From Chlorobiaceae bacterium (lineage in GTDB: Bacteria > Bacteroidota > Chlorobiia > Chlorobiales > Chlorobiaceae): a DNA stretch of 58,884 bases. How positions within the stretch are numbered: the first letter of the stretch is position 1; every line of letters starts with the position of its first letter. The translations under genes were made by a program, and so were the position numbers. The DNA is taken from contig JAAXXR010000006.1 of the NCBI GenBank assembly GCA_013334335.1, positions 1 through 58,884 on the forward strand, read 5' to 3'. Shown piece after piece: positions 1 through 9,360 of the stretch. The notes below the pieces were generated by a model. It did not search any database. It worked only from the letters and a program-made list of their open reading frames with translations, and had not been told where the DNA came from.

Positions 1-2
1 AT

Positions 3-194
3 GACTTCGAAAAAACCGATTCCTACAGGATCCTTTCGGAGATGTACCAGAAGAAATACGGAGAGCCCATCTATGCCACCCTGCCGGAGATCAAACTGAG
101 CAGCCCGAAGTTCACGAGCAGGAACCTGTCCACCAAATGGTATGCGATGCGCGTCAAATCGCACTACATACGTTACATGCGGAGAAAAGTATAG
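3..194 (+). CDS. 3' end of an unidentified gene (partial)
   Basis: An open frame enters from the left edge and ends at a TAG at 192-194, giving 63 residues of a C-terminus. It is Lys/Arg/Tyr-rich and ends in a basic tail (HYIRYMRRKV). Codon use looks coding (many G/C third positions) and the frame has no stop back to the window edge. I do not recognise the family: the fragment holds no diagnostic motif. It is convergent with the Mg-chelatase H gene, separated from it by about 500 bp of repeat-bearing DNA. Confidence 0.55.
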   Translation, partial: DFEKTDSYRILSEMYQKKYGEPIYATLPEIKLSSPKFTSRNLSTKWYAMRVKSHYIRYMRRKV

Positions 195-240
195 ACCCTA
201 ACAAGGGCCAGGATTTCCGTAAGCTCTTTAAAGGAATAAA

Positions 241-548
241 GATACCATTGGAGTTCGCCTGGGAACGCCGAGCTCCAGCTCGGCATGGCGCCGCACGGCG
301 CCTACTTTCTTAACAACTTGGCAGCAACCGGTCTCACCGGTCATGCCCGACGTAGGACATCGGAGTAAAACAAGCTCTTCCGGTAAGAAAATAAGATACC
401 ATTGGAGTTCGCCTGGGAGCGCCGAGCTCCAGCTCGGCATGGCGCTGCACGGCGCCGACTATCTTAACAAACTGGCAGCAACCGGTCTCACCGGTCATGC
501 CCGACGTAGGACATCGGAGTAAAACAAGCTCTTCCGGTAAGAAAAAAA
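241..548. repeat. Two tandem copies of a 154-bp repeat unit
   Basis: Unit 1 (241-394) and unit 2 (395-548) both begin GATACCATTGGAGTTCGCCT and end with AAGCTCTTCCGGTAAGAAA; they differ at only a few positions. Each carries a short hairpin (GCCGAGCTCCAGCTCGGC) near its start and the palindrome ACCGGT twice. A head-only inverted copy of the hairpin portion follows at 551-575. No convincing gene is seen here. A related hairpin core recurs at the far end of the window (about 58787-58808), so this looks like a dispersed non-coding repeat family. Confidence 0.85.
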
Positions 549-550
549 GA

Positions 551-575
551 TGCCGAGACGGAGCTCGGCGTTCCC
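551..575 (-). repeat. Inverted partial copy of the repeat head
   Basis: Read on the minus strand this segment matches the GGGAACGCCGAGCTC...CTCGGCA head of the 154-bp unit, with the inner bases changed. It directly follows the second tandem unit in opposite orientation, suggesting rearrangement or a separate insertion of the same family. Confidence 0.6.
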
Positions 576-620
576 AAGTAAAAACAGCGCAGGAAGCTAC
601 AAACCGGTGTTTCCGCCACT

Positions 621-642
621 CCCCCGGGTTGGAACCCGGGGG
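621..642. terminator. GC-rich perfect hairpin downstream of the Mg-chelatase H gene
   Basis: A 10-bp perfect inverted repeat (CCCCCGGGTT, 2-nt loop, AACCCGGGGG) lies 53 bp past the stop of the minus-strand chelatase gene. No T-tract follows on either strand, so it is a possible transcript end or processing site rather than a canonical intrinsic terminator. Confidence 0.4.
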
Positions 643-695
643 TAATGAGCAGTTCAGTCCTGATCGGTCGAGAGCAACAGCGTCAGCGCGTCACC

Positions 696-3600
696 TCAGT
701 CGTCAGCCATGCCTTCCAGGCGATCCTCAAGATCGGCATAGATCTCCTGCAGCTCGTTGATCATGTCCTGATCGGCTTTCCACATGCCCCTGCCGTGGGC
801 TTCGAGCATCCTGCCGACGATGTTCTTGATCGCCTGCGGGTTGAGGTCGGCGAGGCGCTCGCGCATGTTCGGATCGAGTGCGTAGGTTTCGGCGGTCTTC
901 TTGTAGACCCAGTCGTCAACGCTCTTGGTGACGGCGTCCCAGCCGAGCATGTAGGTGACCCGGTTGCTGATCTCGCCCGCGCCGCTGTGGCCGTGCTTGA
1001 GCATGCCTTCGAACCACTTCGGGTTCAGCAGCTTGGAACGGTACTCCACGCGAAGCGACTTGTCGGCGTCGTCGAGCTTGATGTCCGAGGTGAACGACTC
1101 GACATAGTTGAGCTTGATGTCCGAGGTCTTCGAGTTCCTGCGGCGTGCGGCCAGCTGCAGCGATCCCGACGAGGAGAAGTAGTGGTCGATGTCGGAGATG
1201 CCGAATTCGGTGGAGTCCACCTGGTGCACCACGCGGTCCACCGAGCCGAGCAGCTTCTGCAGGATCTCGGACTGCTTTTCACCCTTCCGGTTACCGCCGT
1301 AGGCGCAGCTGTTTCTGCGGATGAACAGGTCGTCGAGATCGCTCTCGTTGTCCCATGCCGAATCCTCGATCATGTCGTCCACATAGGTGCCGTAGGCGCC
1401 CGGCGCCTGCGTAAACTGACGCGAGGTCGCCGTCTCGAAGTCCGCCCCTTCGGCCATGGCTTCGTCGACATGCTTTTTGATGTAGTTCATCTCATGCGGT
1501 TCATCGGCCTTGGCCGCATCCTTCACGAGACGGTCAAGCTGGTCCATCAGGATACCGAAGGCATCCCGGAAGATCGGGCTCAGCTGCATGAGCACGTCGA
1601 CACGCGGACGTCCCAGCTTGGCGAGCGGCGTGAGGTTGTAATGGCTGATCTTTCCGAAAGCGTCGTAGGCCGGTTCCGCGCCCATGAGCCTGATGCACAC
1701 GGCAACGGCCTCACCCTTGGTTTTAATGGTGTCGAGACCCCAGATCACCTCGGCGATCGTTTCGGGATACTGGCCATCATTCTCGGCGAGATGCTTTTTG
1801 ATGAGTCCGTCAGCGATCAGCGAACCGCGCTTGAATGCGGTCTCCGAGGGAATGCGCCACGGGTCGATCGAGTGGATGTTGCGGCCGGAGGGCAGGACGT
1901 TCATGCCGTCCCTGACCAGGTCGCCGCCGGGACCTGAGGGGATGTAACCGCCCTTGAGCACCTTGACCAGCGCCTCCATTTCCCCCTTGTTGTCGGAGAG
2001 CGCCTGGATCATCTGGCTCCCCTCACGGATGATCTGCTGGATGAAGGGCACGTCTTCCTGGGAAAGCCTCTGGCCACCGGTCAGGGACTCAAACACGGAA
2101 GACGGGTTCTTGTGGTCGAACATGACCTGCCTGACAAACTCCCTGCAGGCGTCTTCGGCCCACTCACGCAGCCTGATGGCCTCGTCGTCCCCTTTTCGGG
2201 AGAGGCTGGAGAGCTCTTCGTAACTCTCGTAATGCCCGTTCTTTCCCGACGTCGTCAGGAGGATGTAGGGAAGCGTACGGCCGTTCTCCCCTCTGTTCTT
2301 GACGGTTTCGGTGATCGTGATGATCTGGGAGTCGATCGGGCTCGACTCGCCGAACACATGCAGCGAGTTGGAGATCAGGCGGTTTTCAAGTTCGAGGATG
2401 TAGATGTACAGGCGGCTCACGAAGTCGCTGAACGCCTCGTCTGCCTTTCGCGGGCAGTCGTCGGTCAGGTTGAGCAGTTCGGCCTTGTTCATGATCGCCT
2501 CCTGGACGGTATCGATGTCCTCGGCGTCCGCACGGTTCCGCTCACGGTAATCGGTCAGGAGATCCTTGAGCGCCGGCAGCTCCTTGTAGAGGCCTGCCCT
2601 GGCCAGAGGAGGAACCACGTGCGACACCATCGTGGCAAGGCCGCGACGCTTGGCAATGGTCGACTCGCTCGGGTTGTTGACCGGGTAGATATAGAAGTGG
2701 GGCACCTCGCCGAGCAGGGCGTCGGGCCAGCAGTCGCCGGTCAGGCCAGTCTGGAGGCCTGGCATCCATTCGACCGAGCCGTGCATGCCGACATGCACCA
2801 GGGCATGGGCTTCGAACACGCGGCTGATCCAGCGGTAGAAGGAGATATACTGGTGGTGCGGCGTGTTGGCCTTGTCGAAGAGCAGCTTCATGGGGTCGCC
2901 CTGCACGCCCATGCGGGGCTGGACGCCGATGAAGACGTTCCCGAAGCGCACGCCGCCGATGAAGACCTCTTCGGAGCCGCACGGCACGATCTCGCCCGGG
3001 AATCCCTGCCAGCGCTCTTCGATCCGTTCGCGTTCGCGGTAGGACGCCAGCTCCTGATACTTTTCACGGTTGATCTTGATCGCATCAGGCTTGTTCTGCA
3101 TGATCTGGTGATCGGTCGCCCGGTCAAGCGCCGCGAACAGCTGTTCAGGCGTCTCCGGAAGAGTTCCGACGTTGTAGCCCTCCTTCTTGAGGCGATTCAG
3201 GATCTGCAGCAGCGAGCGGGGCACGTCGAGAAGGGCCGCGCTGGCTTTCTTACCGAGACCGGGAGGATAGTCGTAGACCACGAAGGCGACCTTTTTCTCC
3301 TTGTTCGGCGTGGCGCGCAACCGCAACCACTGCTTCGACATATGGGCGAGACGGTCAAGCCGCTCCTGCACGGTTTCGATCTTGCCGTCCTGCAGCGCGC
3401 CGAGCACGATCGGCGAAATCGCGCCGTCCATCTCGGGAATCGAGTAGGTGAAGGTGACCTGCATGGGCGACACCCCGAGCTCGTGCCACGACTCGAAGTC
3501 CTGGATGAGCAGCGGCTGGGAAACGATATAGGGCACATCGAGTCCGGTGAGGATCTCGTGACGGGCCTCCGCTGCCGTGCCAGGCTTGGTCGATCCTGCC

Positions 3601-4511
3601 GGTCCGCCGACAAGGCCGAAACCCATCATGTTGACGAGCAGGTCGATGTTCTCCTTCATGAGCCAGTCGCGGACAAGCACGTGGCCCTCGACGCCCATGA
3701 CGAAGGCGGGAAAAACGCTGAGCCCCTGCTTTTCGAGCGTCCTGATGGTGCTGTCGATATAGCTTTTTTCCTGGAGGAGGTGCTTGCGGAAAAAGAGCAG
3801 GGCCAGTTTCTGGGACTTGTCGAAGTTGATGCCGCGTTTCTTGGCCCAGGCCTTGTAGCTCTTGACATCCTTGAAATAGGCGGGAGCGTCGGGATGGTAA
3901 AGACCCATGTTGGGGACATCGACAATCGGTTCGACGTGCAGGGGCATATTGAAATACTCGCGGAGAATGAGCCTGAACATGTTGGCGATGTTCTCGGGAG
4001 TGGGCTGCAGCCAGTAGGAGTAAACCATCAGCCAGTTCTTGAAATCCTTCGCCTTGTTGGGCACGAGGGGCAGGATGGTCCTCATGATCTTCATGAGCTT
4101 CATGTAGCCGTAGAGGGCATCCTCGTCGCGACCCTTGACCAGCATCTTGGCGATCTTCTTGACCATGTCCGGCATGCCGGCCTTGCCATCGCCCACGGCG
4201 TAACTCCCTACCTTGGTGAGCGCCATGGCCTCGGGCATCGACTCGAAAATGAAGATCGTCTTTTCGTTGGTGCCCTGGTCGAGCTGCTCCTTGAACCAGT
4301 CGATCTGCTCCTTGAAATTGATCATGCTCATGAACACGCAATCCGCATCGCGTATGGCCGCCGCGGCTTCGGGATTCTTTTTTTCAAGATCGACGTCGCT
4401 GAGCTGGACAAGATCCGCGTCCTTTTCGAGCATCCCCTTGATTTTCTTCCAGAGGCCGGCATTGTACTGCTCCAGACCTACGATGGCCGTGATTTTACGA
4501 CGTGTTGACAT
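696..4511 (-). CDS. bchH: Magnesium chelatase large subunit (BchH-type; probably the BchT paralogue)
   Basis: This is the porphyrin-binding subunit of magnesium chelatase, which inserts Mg2+ into protoporphyrin IX with the BchI/BchD ATPase: the first committed step of (bacterio)chlorophyll synthesis. At 1271 residues it has the usual CobN/BchH length. Family-type stretches include VYDYPPGLGKKASAALLDVP and HVGMHGSVEWMPG, with several conserved His and Glu residues. The start is ATG with no strong Shine-Dalgarno. It lies 150 bp downstream of bchD in the same direction. Green sulfur bacteria carry three H-type paralogues (BchH, BchS, BchT). From memory, the copy beside bchI-bchD is the one called BchT in Chlorobaculum tepidum; the family is certain, the paralogue is inferred. 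Confidence 0.95.
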   Translation of the reverse strand: MSTRRKITAIVGLEQYNAGLWKKIKGMLEKDADLVQLSDVDLEKKNPEAAAAIRDADCVFMSMINFKEQIDWFKEQLDQGTNEKTIFIFESMPEAMALTKVGSYAVGDGKAGMPDMVKKIAKMLVKGRDEDALYGYMKLMKIMRTILPLVPNKAKDFKNWLMVYSYWLQPTPENIANMFRLILREYFNMPLHVEPIVDVPNMGLYHPDAPAYFKDVKSYKAWAKKRGINFDKSQKLALLFFRKHLLQEKSYIDSTIRTLEKQGLSVFPAFVMGVEGHVLVRDWLMKENIDLLVNMMGFGLVGGPAGSTKPGTAAEARHEILTGLDVPYIVSQPLLIQDFESWHELGVSPMQVTFTYSIPEMDGAISPIVLGALQDGKIETVQERLDRLAHMSKQWLRLRATPNKEKKVAFVVYDYPPGLGKKASAALLDVPRSLLQILNRLKKEGYNVGTLPETPEQLFAALDRATDHQIMQNKPDAIKINREKYQELASYRERERIEERWQGFPGEIVPCGSEEVFIGGVRFGNVFIGVQPRMGVQGDPMKLLFDKANTPHHQYISFYRWISRVFEAHALVHVGMHGSVEWMPGLQTGLTGDCWPDALLGEVPHFYIYPVNNPSESTIAKRRGLATMVSHVVPPLARAGLYKELPALKDLLTDYRERNRADAEDIDTVQEAIMNKAELLNLTDDCPRKADEAFSDFVSRLYIYILELENRLISNSLHVFGESSPIDSQIITITETVKNRGENGRTLPYILLTTSGKNGHYESYEELSSLSRKGDDEAIRLREWAEDACREFVRQVMFDHKNPSSVFESLTGGQRLSQEDVPFIQQIIREGSQMIQALSDNKGEMEALVKVLKGGYIPSGPGGDLVRDGMNVLPSGRNIHSIDPWRIPSETAFKRGSLIADGLIKKHLAENDGQYPETIAEVIWGLDTIKTKGEAVAVCIRLMGAEPAYDAFGKISHYNLTPLAKLGRPRVDVLMQLSPIFRDAFGILMDQLDRLVKDAAKADEPHEMNYIKKHVDEAMAEGADFETATSRQFTQAPGAYGTYVDDMIEDSAWDNESDLDDLFIRRNSCAYGGNRKGEKQSEILQKLLGSVDRVVHQVDSTEFGISDIDHYFSSSGSLQLAARRRNSKTSDIKLNYVESFTSDIKLDDADKSLRVEYRSKLLNPKWFEGMLKHGHSGAGEISNRVTYMLGWDAVTKSVDDWVYKKTAETYALDPNMRERLADLNPQAIKNIVGRMLEAHGRGMWKADQDMINELQEIYADLEDRLEGMADD

Positions 4512-4623
4512 AACGGTAATTCGGTAATCATTTAATTAACCCCCTCTCCGTTATCAGAAGAAAAACGGAGACTGCATCTGGTTAATGTATAAAAGAAGAA
4601 AATAATTCCGAAGAGATGATTCA

Positions 4624-4644
4624 CCGGCCCGGAGAAAGGGCCGG
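4624..4644 (-). terminator. Hairpin between bchD and the H-subunit gene
   Basis: A 7-bp perfect stem (CCGGCCC / GGGCCGG, 7-nt loop) sits 18 bp beyond the bchD stop. A T-rich stretch follows on the minus strand about 20 nt later rather than immediately, so this may be a weak terminator or an mRNA-processing element that sets bchI-D against bchH expression. Confidence 0.4.
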
Positions 4645-4661
4645 CGAACGAATCAGGATGG

Positions 4662-6515
4662 TCAGCTCAGGGCAGCTTCGACGATCTGCTCTGCCTTGGC
4701 GTTCGGGAGGTAGAAGTAGCGGCCGCCGAGCTGTTGAGCAAGCTTCGGAGCCTCACCCCTGGAAAGGTAGTTCATCTGGGTGTCGACCACGATCGAGGCG
4801 ATGCCGTCGGCCTGGATGGAGAGCGCAAGCGCTTCGATCTCTTTTTCCAGCTGCTCCTTGGGCGCCTTCTCGGCGTTTGGTTCATAGGCCGCCTGCAGCG
4901 GGATGTTGCCCCTGCCGTCGGTAATCAACACGAACATGATCTGCGTGATCCCCTTGGTGCGGGCCTGCTTGGCCGTCTCCCAACCGGTGAAGAGGGCCGA
5001 GGCCAAAGGTGTTCCTCCTCCAGTAGGCAGCACATCGAGCTCACGCTTGGCGCGGTCAACGCTCTGCGACGGCGGCAGCAACACTTGGGCCTGCTTGCCA
5101 CGGAACGAGATCAGGGCGACCTGGTCGCGGTGCACGTAGGCGTTCTGAAGCAGGCTCGACACGGCACCCTTGGCCTGGCGCATGCGGTTCAGCGCCATGG
5201 AGCCTGAAGCATCGACCATGAAGATGAAGAGCGTGCCGGATTTATCCCGGAAACGCTTGATTTTGACATCCTCCTTGTTGATGACCAGGGCTCCGGTCTT
5301 GATACCCTTCTTCGCCTTCTCCGCCTTGCGGGTGGCCTGCCAGGGCGCGGCCGATATGAGGGTCGGAATCAGGGCGACCTTGCCGCTCTTCATCTCCCCC
5401 TGCTGTGCCCGCACGAAGCGGCCCCGCTTGTTGTTCAGCGCCTCTCCGCGGCTACCGGACTTGGCCTTCTTTTTCGAGGCGAGCGAAATATTCAGGATGT
5501 TGTCGGGCAGTTCGGTCTCGATTGCGTCCATCATGAGCTCCTCGATCATGTCGGGAGTCTCTTCCTGCTCCTCCTCGGCATCGGCGTCCGGGGTTTCTGC
5601 CGGCGCATCCTCGTCCTCCGGCTCCTGCTCGTCCGGCGGAGGAGGCTCATCCTGGGACTGCATCTCCTCATCGGTCGCCTCCCTCTCGGGCATGCGGGTT
5701 GCCCTCGGCACCAGCACGAGCTTCATGGCAAGCTTCAGGTCCTCGTCTTCGACCTCGGTGCGCTGATTGAGCGCGGCGTTCGCGATGGCGGCGCGAATGG
5801 CGAAGATGTCGACGCGGTTGCCCTCGACGCCAAGGCTGATGGCGGTCTGGATGAGGCCCTTGATCTGCTCACTGGTCATGGAGACCTTGGGCAACTGCTC
5901 CTTGGCGGCATTAATCAGCCCCCTGAGCATTCGCAGTTCGTCTTCGGTATCCTCGAGGTCACGAGTGCCCATCACGACGCTGACGATCTGCTTGCGTGCA
6001 CGGTAGTCGTTCTGGGAAGTGAACGGGACGATGATGCCGATCCGGTCGAGCAGACCCATGCGCACCTCTCCGTCGCTCGGGTCGTAGGTGCCGACCAGCA
6101 TGAAATCGGCAGGATGCACCTCGCTGAGCCCTTCACGCTCCACGATGACCGCACGGCGTGACATGGCATCCATGACATGCGACACGGCCGAGCTGTCGAG
6201 CAGGCTGAGCGAGTCGACGTACAGCACACCCTTGTGCGCCCTGGAGAGCACCCCGTGCTGCACCACTCGCTGGCCTGCGGCCAGGGTCGCCTCGAGATCG
6301 ACACCGCCGATCAGGCGATCCTCGGTCACGTTCAGCGGCAGCTCGACAAACGGAGTGCCTTCCGGCAGAATACCGGCAAACGCCCTTGCCAGAGTCGACT
6401 TTCCGGAGCCTACGGCAGACGGAATGACCACACCGCCAAGGGAGGGATCGACGGCCAGCAGCATCAGCGCCTGCTTGGCCAGATCCATTCCAATGATATC
6501 GGTGAATGCTATCAT
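4662..6515 (-). CDS. bchD: Magnesium chelatase subunit D
   Basis: BchD forms the two-tiered AAA+ motor with BchI and contacts the H subunit. The 617 residues show three parts: an N-terminal AAA+ module (about 1-280) with a slightly degenerate P-loop (SAVGSGKST), a Pro/Glu/Asp-rich acidic linker (about 285-330) and a C-terminal von Willebrand A domain. The MIDAS motif DASGS is near residue 431, with TGGGTP further on. The ATG overlaps the bchI stop by four bases (ATGA), implying translational coupling and balanced stoichiometry. The degenerate P-loop fits the known role of D as a poor or non-hydrolysing partner of I. Confidence 0.96.
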   Translation of the reverse strand: MIAFTDIIGMDLAKQALMLLAVDPSLGGVVIPSAVGSGKSTLARAFAGILPEGTPFVELPLNVTEDRLIGGVDLEATLAAGQRVVQHGVLSRAHKGVLYVDSLSLLDSSAVSHVMDAMSRRAVIVEREGLSEVHPADFMLVGTYDPSDGEVRMGLLDRIGIIVPFTSQNDYRARKQIVSVVMGTRDLEDTEDELRMLRGLINAAKEQLPKVSMTSEQIKGLIQTAISLGVEGNRVDIFAIRAAIANAALNQRTEVEDEDLKLAMKLVLVPRATRMPEREATDEEMQSQDEPPPPDEQEPEDEDAPAETPDADAEEEQEETPDMIEELMMDAIETELPDNILNISLASKKKAKSGSRGEALNNKRGRFVRAQQGEMKSGKVALIPTLISAAPWQATRKAEKAKKGIKTGALVINKEDVKIKRFRDKSGTLFIFMVDASGSMALNRMRQAKGAVSSLLQNAYVHRDQVALISFRGKQAQVLLPPSQSVDRAKRELDVLPTGGGTPLASALFTGWETAKQARTKGITQIMFVLITDGRGNIPLQAAYEPNAEKAPKEQLEKEIEALALSIQADGIASIVVDTQMNYLSRGEAPKLAQQLGGRYFYLPNAKAEQIVEAALS

Positions 6516-7666
6516 GCTGCTGCTTCGGCTTCTCCCAGTACTTTTGCCAGTTCGCGCTCGATCTTCTCGCCGGCGTCGACCGTCTCGAGAGGATCCTTGC
6601 GCAGGCGGTGGCGGAGGCAGAGGCCGGCGATCTTGCGGACGTGATCCATCGTCACCTTCTTGTCGCCCTGCAGCGCAGCATAGGCGTAAGCGGTCCTGGT
6701 GATGGTCAGTTCGCCGCGGTGGCCGTCGATGCCGAGGTTCATGCAGAGCCTGGCGATGTCGGTCAGCACCGAGTCGTCCATGCTGACCTCGGTGAGGAAT
6801 GCCTTGGCAGCCTCGATCTTCTTCTGAAGCTTCTGCTGCTCGCGGGTCGACTTCTTCAGGAACGCGTCCGGATCCTCGTCGTATTCCCGACGGAGCTTGA
6901 CGATCTGCACCCTCTTGGCCACATCGTTGATCGTGATGATCCGGGCATGGAGGCCAAAGCGGTCAAGCAGCTGCGGACGGAGCTCACCCTCTTCCGGGTT
7001 GCCCGAGCCGACCAGCACGAAGCGGGCGGGGTGGCGGATGCTGATACCTTCACGTTCGACGACGTTCTTGCCGCTGGCCGCAACGTCGAGCAGCACGTCG
7101 ACCAGGTGGTCGTCGAGCAGGTTGACCTCGTCGATGTAGAGGAAGCCGCGGTTGGACTGGGCGAGCAGGCCGGGTTCAAAGGCCTTGACGCCGCTGGTGA
7201 GCGCCTTTTCGATGTCGATGGTGCCGCAGACGCGGTCTTCGGTGGCGCCGAGCGGAAGGTCGACGACCGGCACGGGGATCTGCTCAAGCTTGACGTCTTC
7301 AGGCTTGATGGCCGCTGCACCCTTCGCGCCGGACTCCATTTCGAGGTACTGCTCGACGGTGCGGTTGTAGATATCGCCCTTGACCCGGTCGATGAACGGC
7401 AGCACTTCGGCCAGCGCCCTGACAGTGGTGCTCTTGCCGGTACCACGGTGACCCATGACCAGAACGCCGCCGATCCTCGGATCGATGATGTTCAGGATCA
7501 GACTGAGTTTCATCTCCTCCTGGCCGACGATGGCAGTAAAAGGAAATGCCTGTGCCTGCTTCTTCTTGGAGGTCGGCTTCTTCACTGCAGGCGCAGCCTT
7601 GGCTTCGGCGGTTACCGCTGCCTTGGCGGAAGAGGTTTTTTTCGCAGCTTTCGCAGTCTGGGTCAT
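6512..7666 (-). CDS. bchI: Magnesium chelatase ATPase subunit I
   Basis: BchI is the AAA+ ATPase that powers Mg2+ insertion. The 384 residues contain Walker A (GHRGTGKST, about 66-74), Walker B (FLYIDEVNLLDD) and sensor/arginine-finger regions (LVGSGNPEEGELRPQLLDRFG). The first about 40 residues are an Ala/Lys/Thr-rich leader outside the AAA+ core, which begins at FPFTAIVGQEE. The ATG lacks a clear Shine-Dalgarno. It is the first gene of the bchI-bchD(-bchH) run; a 185-bp gap separates it from the lpd gene upstream, and a promoter is expected there but none stands out. Confidence 0.97.
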   Translation of the reverse strand: MTQTAKAAKKTSSAKAAVTAEAKAAPAVKKPTSKKKQAQAFPFTAIVGQEEMKLSLILNIIDPRIGGVLVMGHRGTGKSTTVRALAEVLPFIDRVKGDIYNRTVEQYLEMESGAKGAAAIKPEDVKLEQIPVPVVDLPLGATEDRVCGTIDIEKALTSGVKAFEPGLLAQSNRGFLYIDEVNLLDDHLVDVLLDVAASGKNVVEREGISIRHPARFVLVGSGNPEEGELRPQLLDRFGLHARIITINDVAKRVQIVKLRREYDEDPDAFLKKSTREQQKLQKKIEAAKAFLTEVSMDDSVLTDIARLCMNLGIDGHRGELTITRTAYAYAALQGDKKVTMDHVRKIAGLCLRHRLRKDPLETVDAGEKIERELAKVLGEAEAAA

Positions 7667-7851
7667 AGTGAATTTGGATGGTTAATACCCGGCCCGGGAC
7701 CTGCAGAACATTTCGACTATCCCGGCTGAGGCGTGCTTGGTTAAGAATAAAATTCAATAATGAACTCTGAATTTATGCTTTTGACTTAGACATAACAAAC
7801 GGTTTTCAAGAATGTTCCTCGATCCTGGAACGCACCTGCCGCCAGGAATCA

Positions 7852-9264
7852 TCAGGCCGGCGGCAAGGCGTTGAACGCCGCCTCCCGGATGCTCTCCGAA
7901 AGGGTCGGATGGGCATGCACCGTGCCGACGAGATCGGTGGCGGTCAGGCCGAAGCGGCAGGCCAGTCCGAGTTCACCGACAAGCTCCACGGCATCATGGC
8001 CGACGAGGTGGCCGCCGAGCATTCGGCCGGTCCCTGCGTCAAACACGAGTTTGACCATACCCTCGAGCTGGCCAAAGGCGTTGGCCTTGCCTGAAGCGGC
8101 GAACATCGCCCTGCCGACCCGGACTTCATGACCGGCATTCACGGCAGCCTCTTCGGTGAGGCCGATCGAGGCTACCGAAGGCTGGGCATAGACGCATCGG
8201 GGAACAAGGGCTTCGGCGAGGGGCTCGGGGGAGGCTCCTGCAATGGCTTCGACCGCGATCGAGGCTTCGGCCGAAGCCTTGTGGGCCAGCAGCATGCCGC
8301 CGCGCACGTCTCCGATGGCATAAATACCCTGGACGGAGGTGCGGCACAGGGTATCGGTCACGATGAATCCGCGTTCGACCGCCACTCCGGCCGTTTCAAG
8401 CCCCAGGTTGTCGACAGCTCCGGTCACCCCGATGGCCACGAGCAGGTAGTCGGCCTCTGCCATGCGCGACTCCTGACCGTCCTGAAGGATCACGGCCGAA
8501 ACCCCGGATTCGTCCCGCTGCACGTCGCCGAGCCGTGCACCGCACAGCACCTTGATTCCCGACTTCTCGAAGGAGCGCCGGAGAACTTCGGAGATCTCCG
8601 CATCCTCGAGCGGCAGCAGCCGCGGCATCATCTCCACCATCGTCACCTGTGCCCCTGCCTTCGCATAGAACCAGGCCATCTCGACTCCGATAGCGCCACC
8701 GCCGACGACGATCATTGATGATGGCACCTCTTTCATAATAAGAGCCTCCCGGCTGGTAATGACCCGCTTACCGTCGGTCTCGAGACCCTGCAGGACCCTT
8801 GGCTGCGACCCGGTCGCCACAATGATGTTGCGCGCCTCGAGTCCGGAAGTCGAGCCGTCGGAGGCGGTGACGCTCATCGTCCGCTCCCCGGTCAGCTTCG
8901 CCTCCCCCTGCCGCACCTCGACTCCGGCTTTCCGCAGCATGTACTCCACCGCCTTGGAGCTTTTCAGGGCGACATTCCTGCTTCGCTTGACCGCCTGGGC
9001 AAGGTCGAAGGAGACTTCGGAGACCGATACGCCGAACAGGGACGGATGTTTCACAAGTTCGTACACCTCGGCGCTCCGGAGCAGCGCCTTGGTCGGAATG
9101 CACCCCCAGTTGACGCATATGCCGCCGAGTGCTCCTTTTTCGACCAGGCAGACCTTCATGCCGTGGCGAGCGGCATGGAGGGCAGCCTCGTAACCGCCGG
9201 GACCGGAGCCGATAACGACGACATCGAACTGTGTTTGACCGGGAATGACGGGTGGGTGCTGCAT
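7852..9264 (-). CDS. lpdA: Dihydrolipoamide dehydrogenase (E3)
   Basis: This is an FAD-dependent pyridine-nucleotide disulfide oxidoreductase that reoxidises dihydrolipoyl groups of 2-oxoacid dehydrogenase or glycine-cleavage complexes using NAD+. The 470 residues are typical. An N-terminal FAD Rossmann motif (VIGSGPGGYEA) precedes the redox disulfide GGICVNWGCIPTK (Cys near 46 and 51), then a second Rossmann motif (VVGGGAIGVEMA) and the C-terminal dimer domain with active-site HAHPTLSE. Trp in CVNWGC is a known variant of the commoner CLNVGC. It is oriented like bchI but probably transcribed separately; no E1/E2 gene is adjacent. A TGCCGCC/GGCGGCA inverted repeat spans its stop codon. Confidence 0.95.
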   Translation of the reverse strand: MQHPPVIPGQTQFDVVVIGSGPGGYEAALHAARHGMKVCLVEKGALGGICVNWGCIPTKALLRSAEVYELVKHPSLFGVSVSEVSFDLAQAVKRSRNVALKSSKAVEYMLRKAGVEVRQGEAKLTGERTMSVTASDGSTSGLEARNIIVATGSQPRVLQGLETDGKRVITSREALIMKEVPSSMIVVGGGAIGVEMAWFYAKAGAQVTMVEMMPRLLPLEDAEISEVLRRSFEKSGIKVLCGARLGDVQRDESGVSAVILQDGQESRMAEADYLLVAIGVTGAVDNLGLETAGVAVERGFIVTDTLCRTSVQGIYAIGDVRGGMLLAHKASAEASIAVEAIAGASPEPLAEALVPRCVYAQPSVASIGLTEEAAVNAGHEVRVGRAMFAASGKANAFGQLEGMVKLVFDAGTGRMLGGHLVGHDAVELVGELGLACRFGLTATDLVGTVHAHPTLSESIREAAFNALPPA

Positions 9265-9328
9265 AGGGCCTGATGGATTAGAGGTGATGCGGTGGAGCTA
9301 TTCTTTATTATATTGTATTTCGAATCAG

Positions 9329-9354
9329 GTGCCCGTCCGATGGGCACTTTTTTT
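9329..9354 (+). terminator. Intrinsic-terminator-like hairpin in the rluD leader
   Basis: GTGCCC, a 7-nt loop and GGGCAC are followed directly by seven T residues: the form of a rho-independent terminator reading toward rluD. It sits immediately upstream of the preferred rluD ATG (9361), where no plus-strand gene precedes it. An AT-rich stretch (TTTATTATATTGTATTT) just before it could be a promoter. It may therefore act as an attenuator or end a short leader RNA. Confidence 0.6.
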
Positions 9355-9360
9355 ACGTAC

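Noticed and set aside
645-4508. Long plus-strand frames opposite the Mg-chelatase H gene
   Set aside because: They are mirror frames of a certain minus-strand gene in high-GC DNA and encode Val/His/Asp-rich sequence with no motif.
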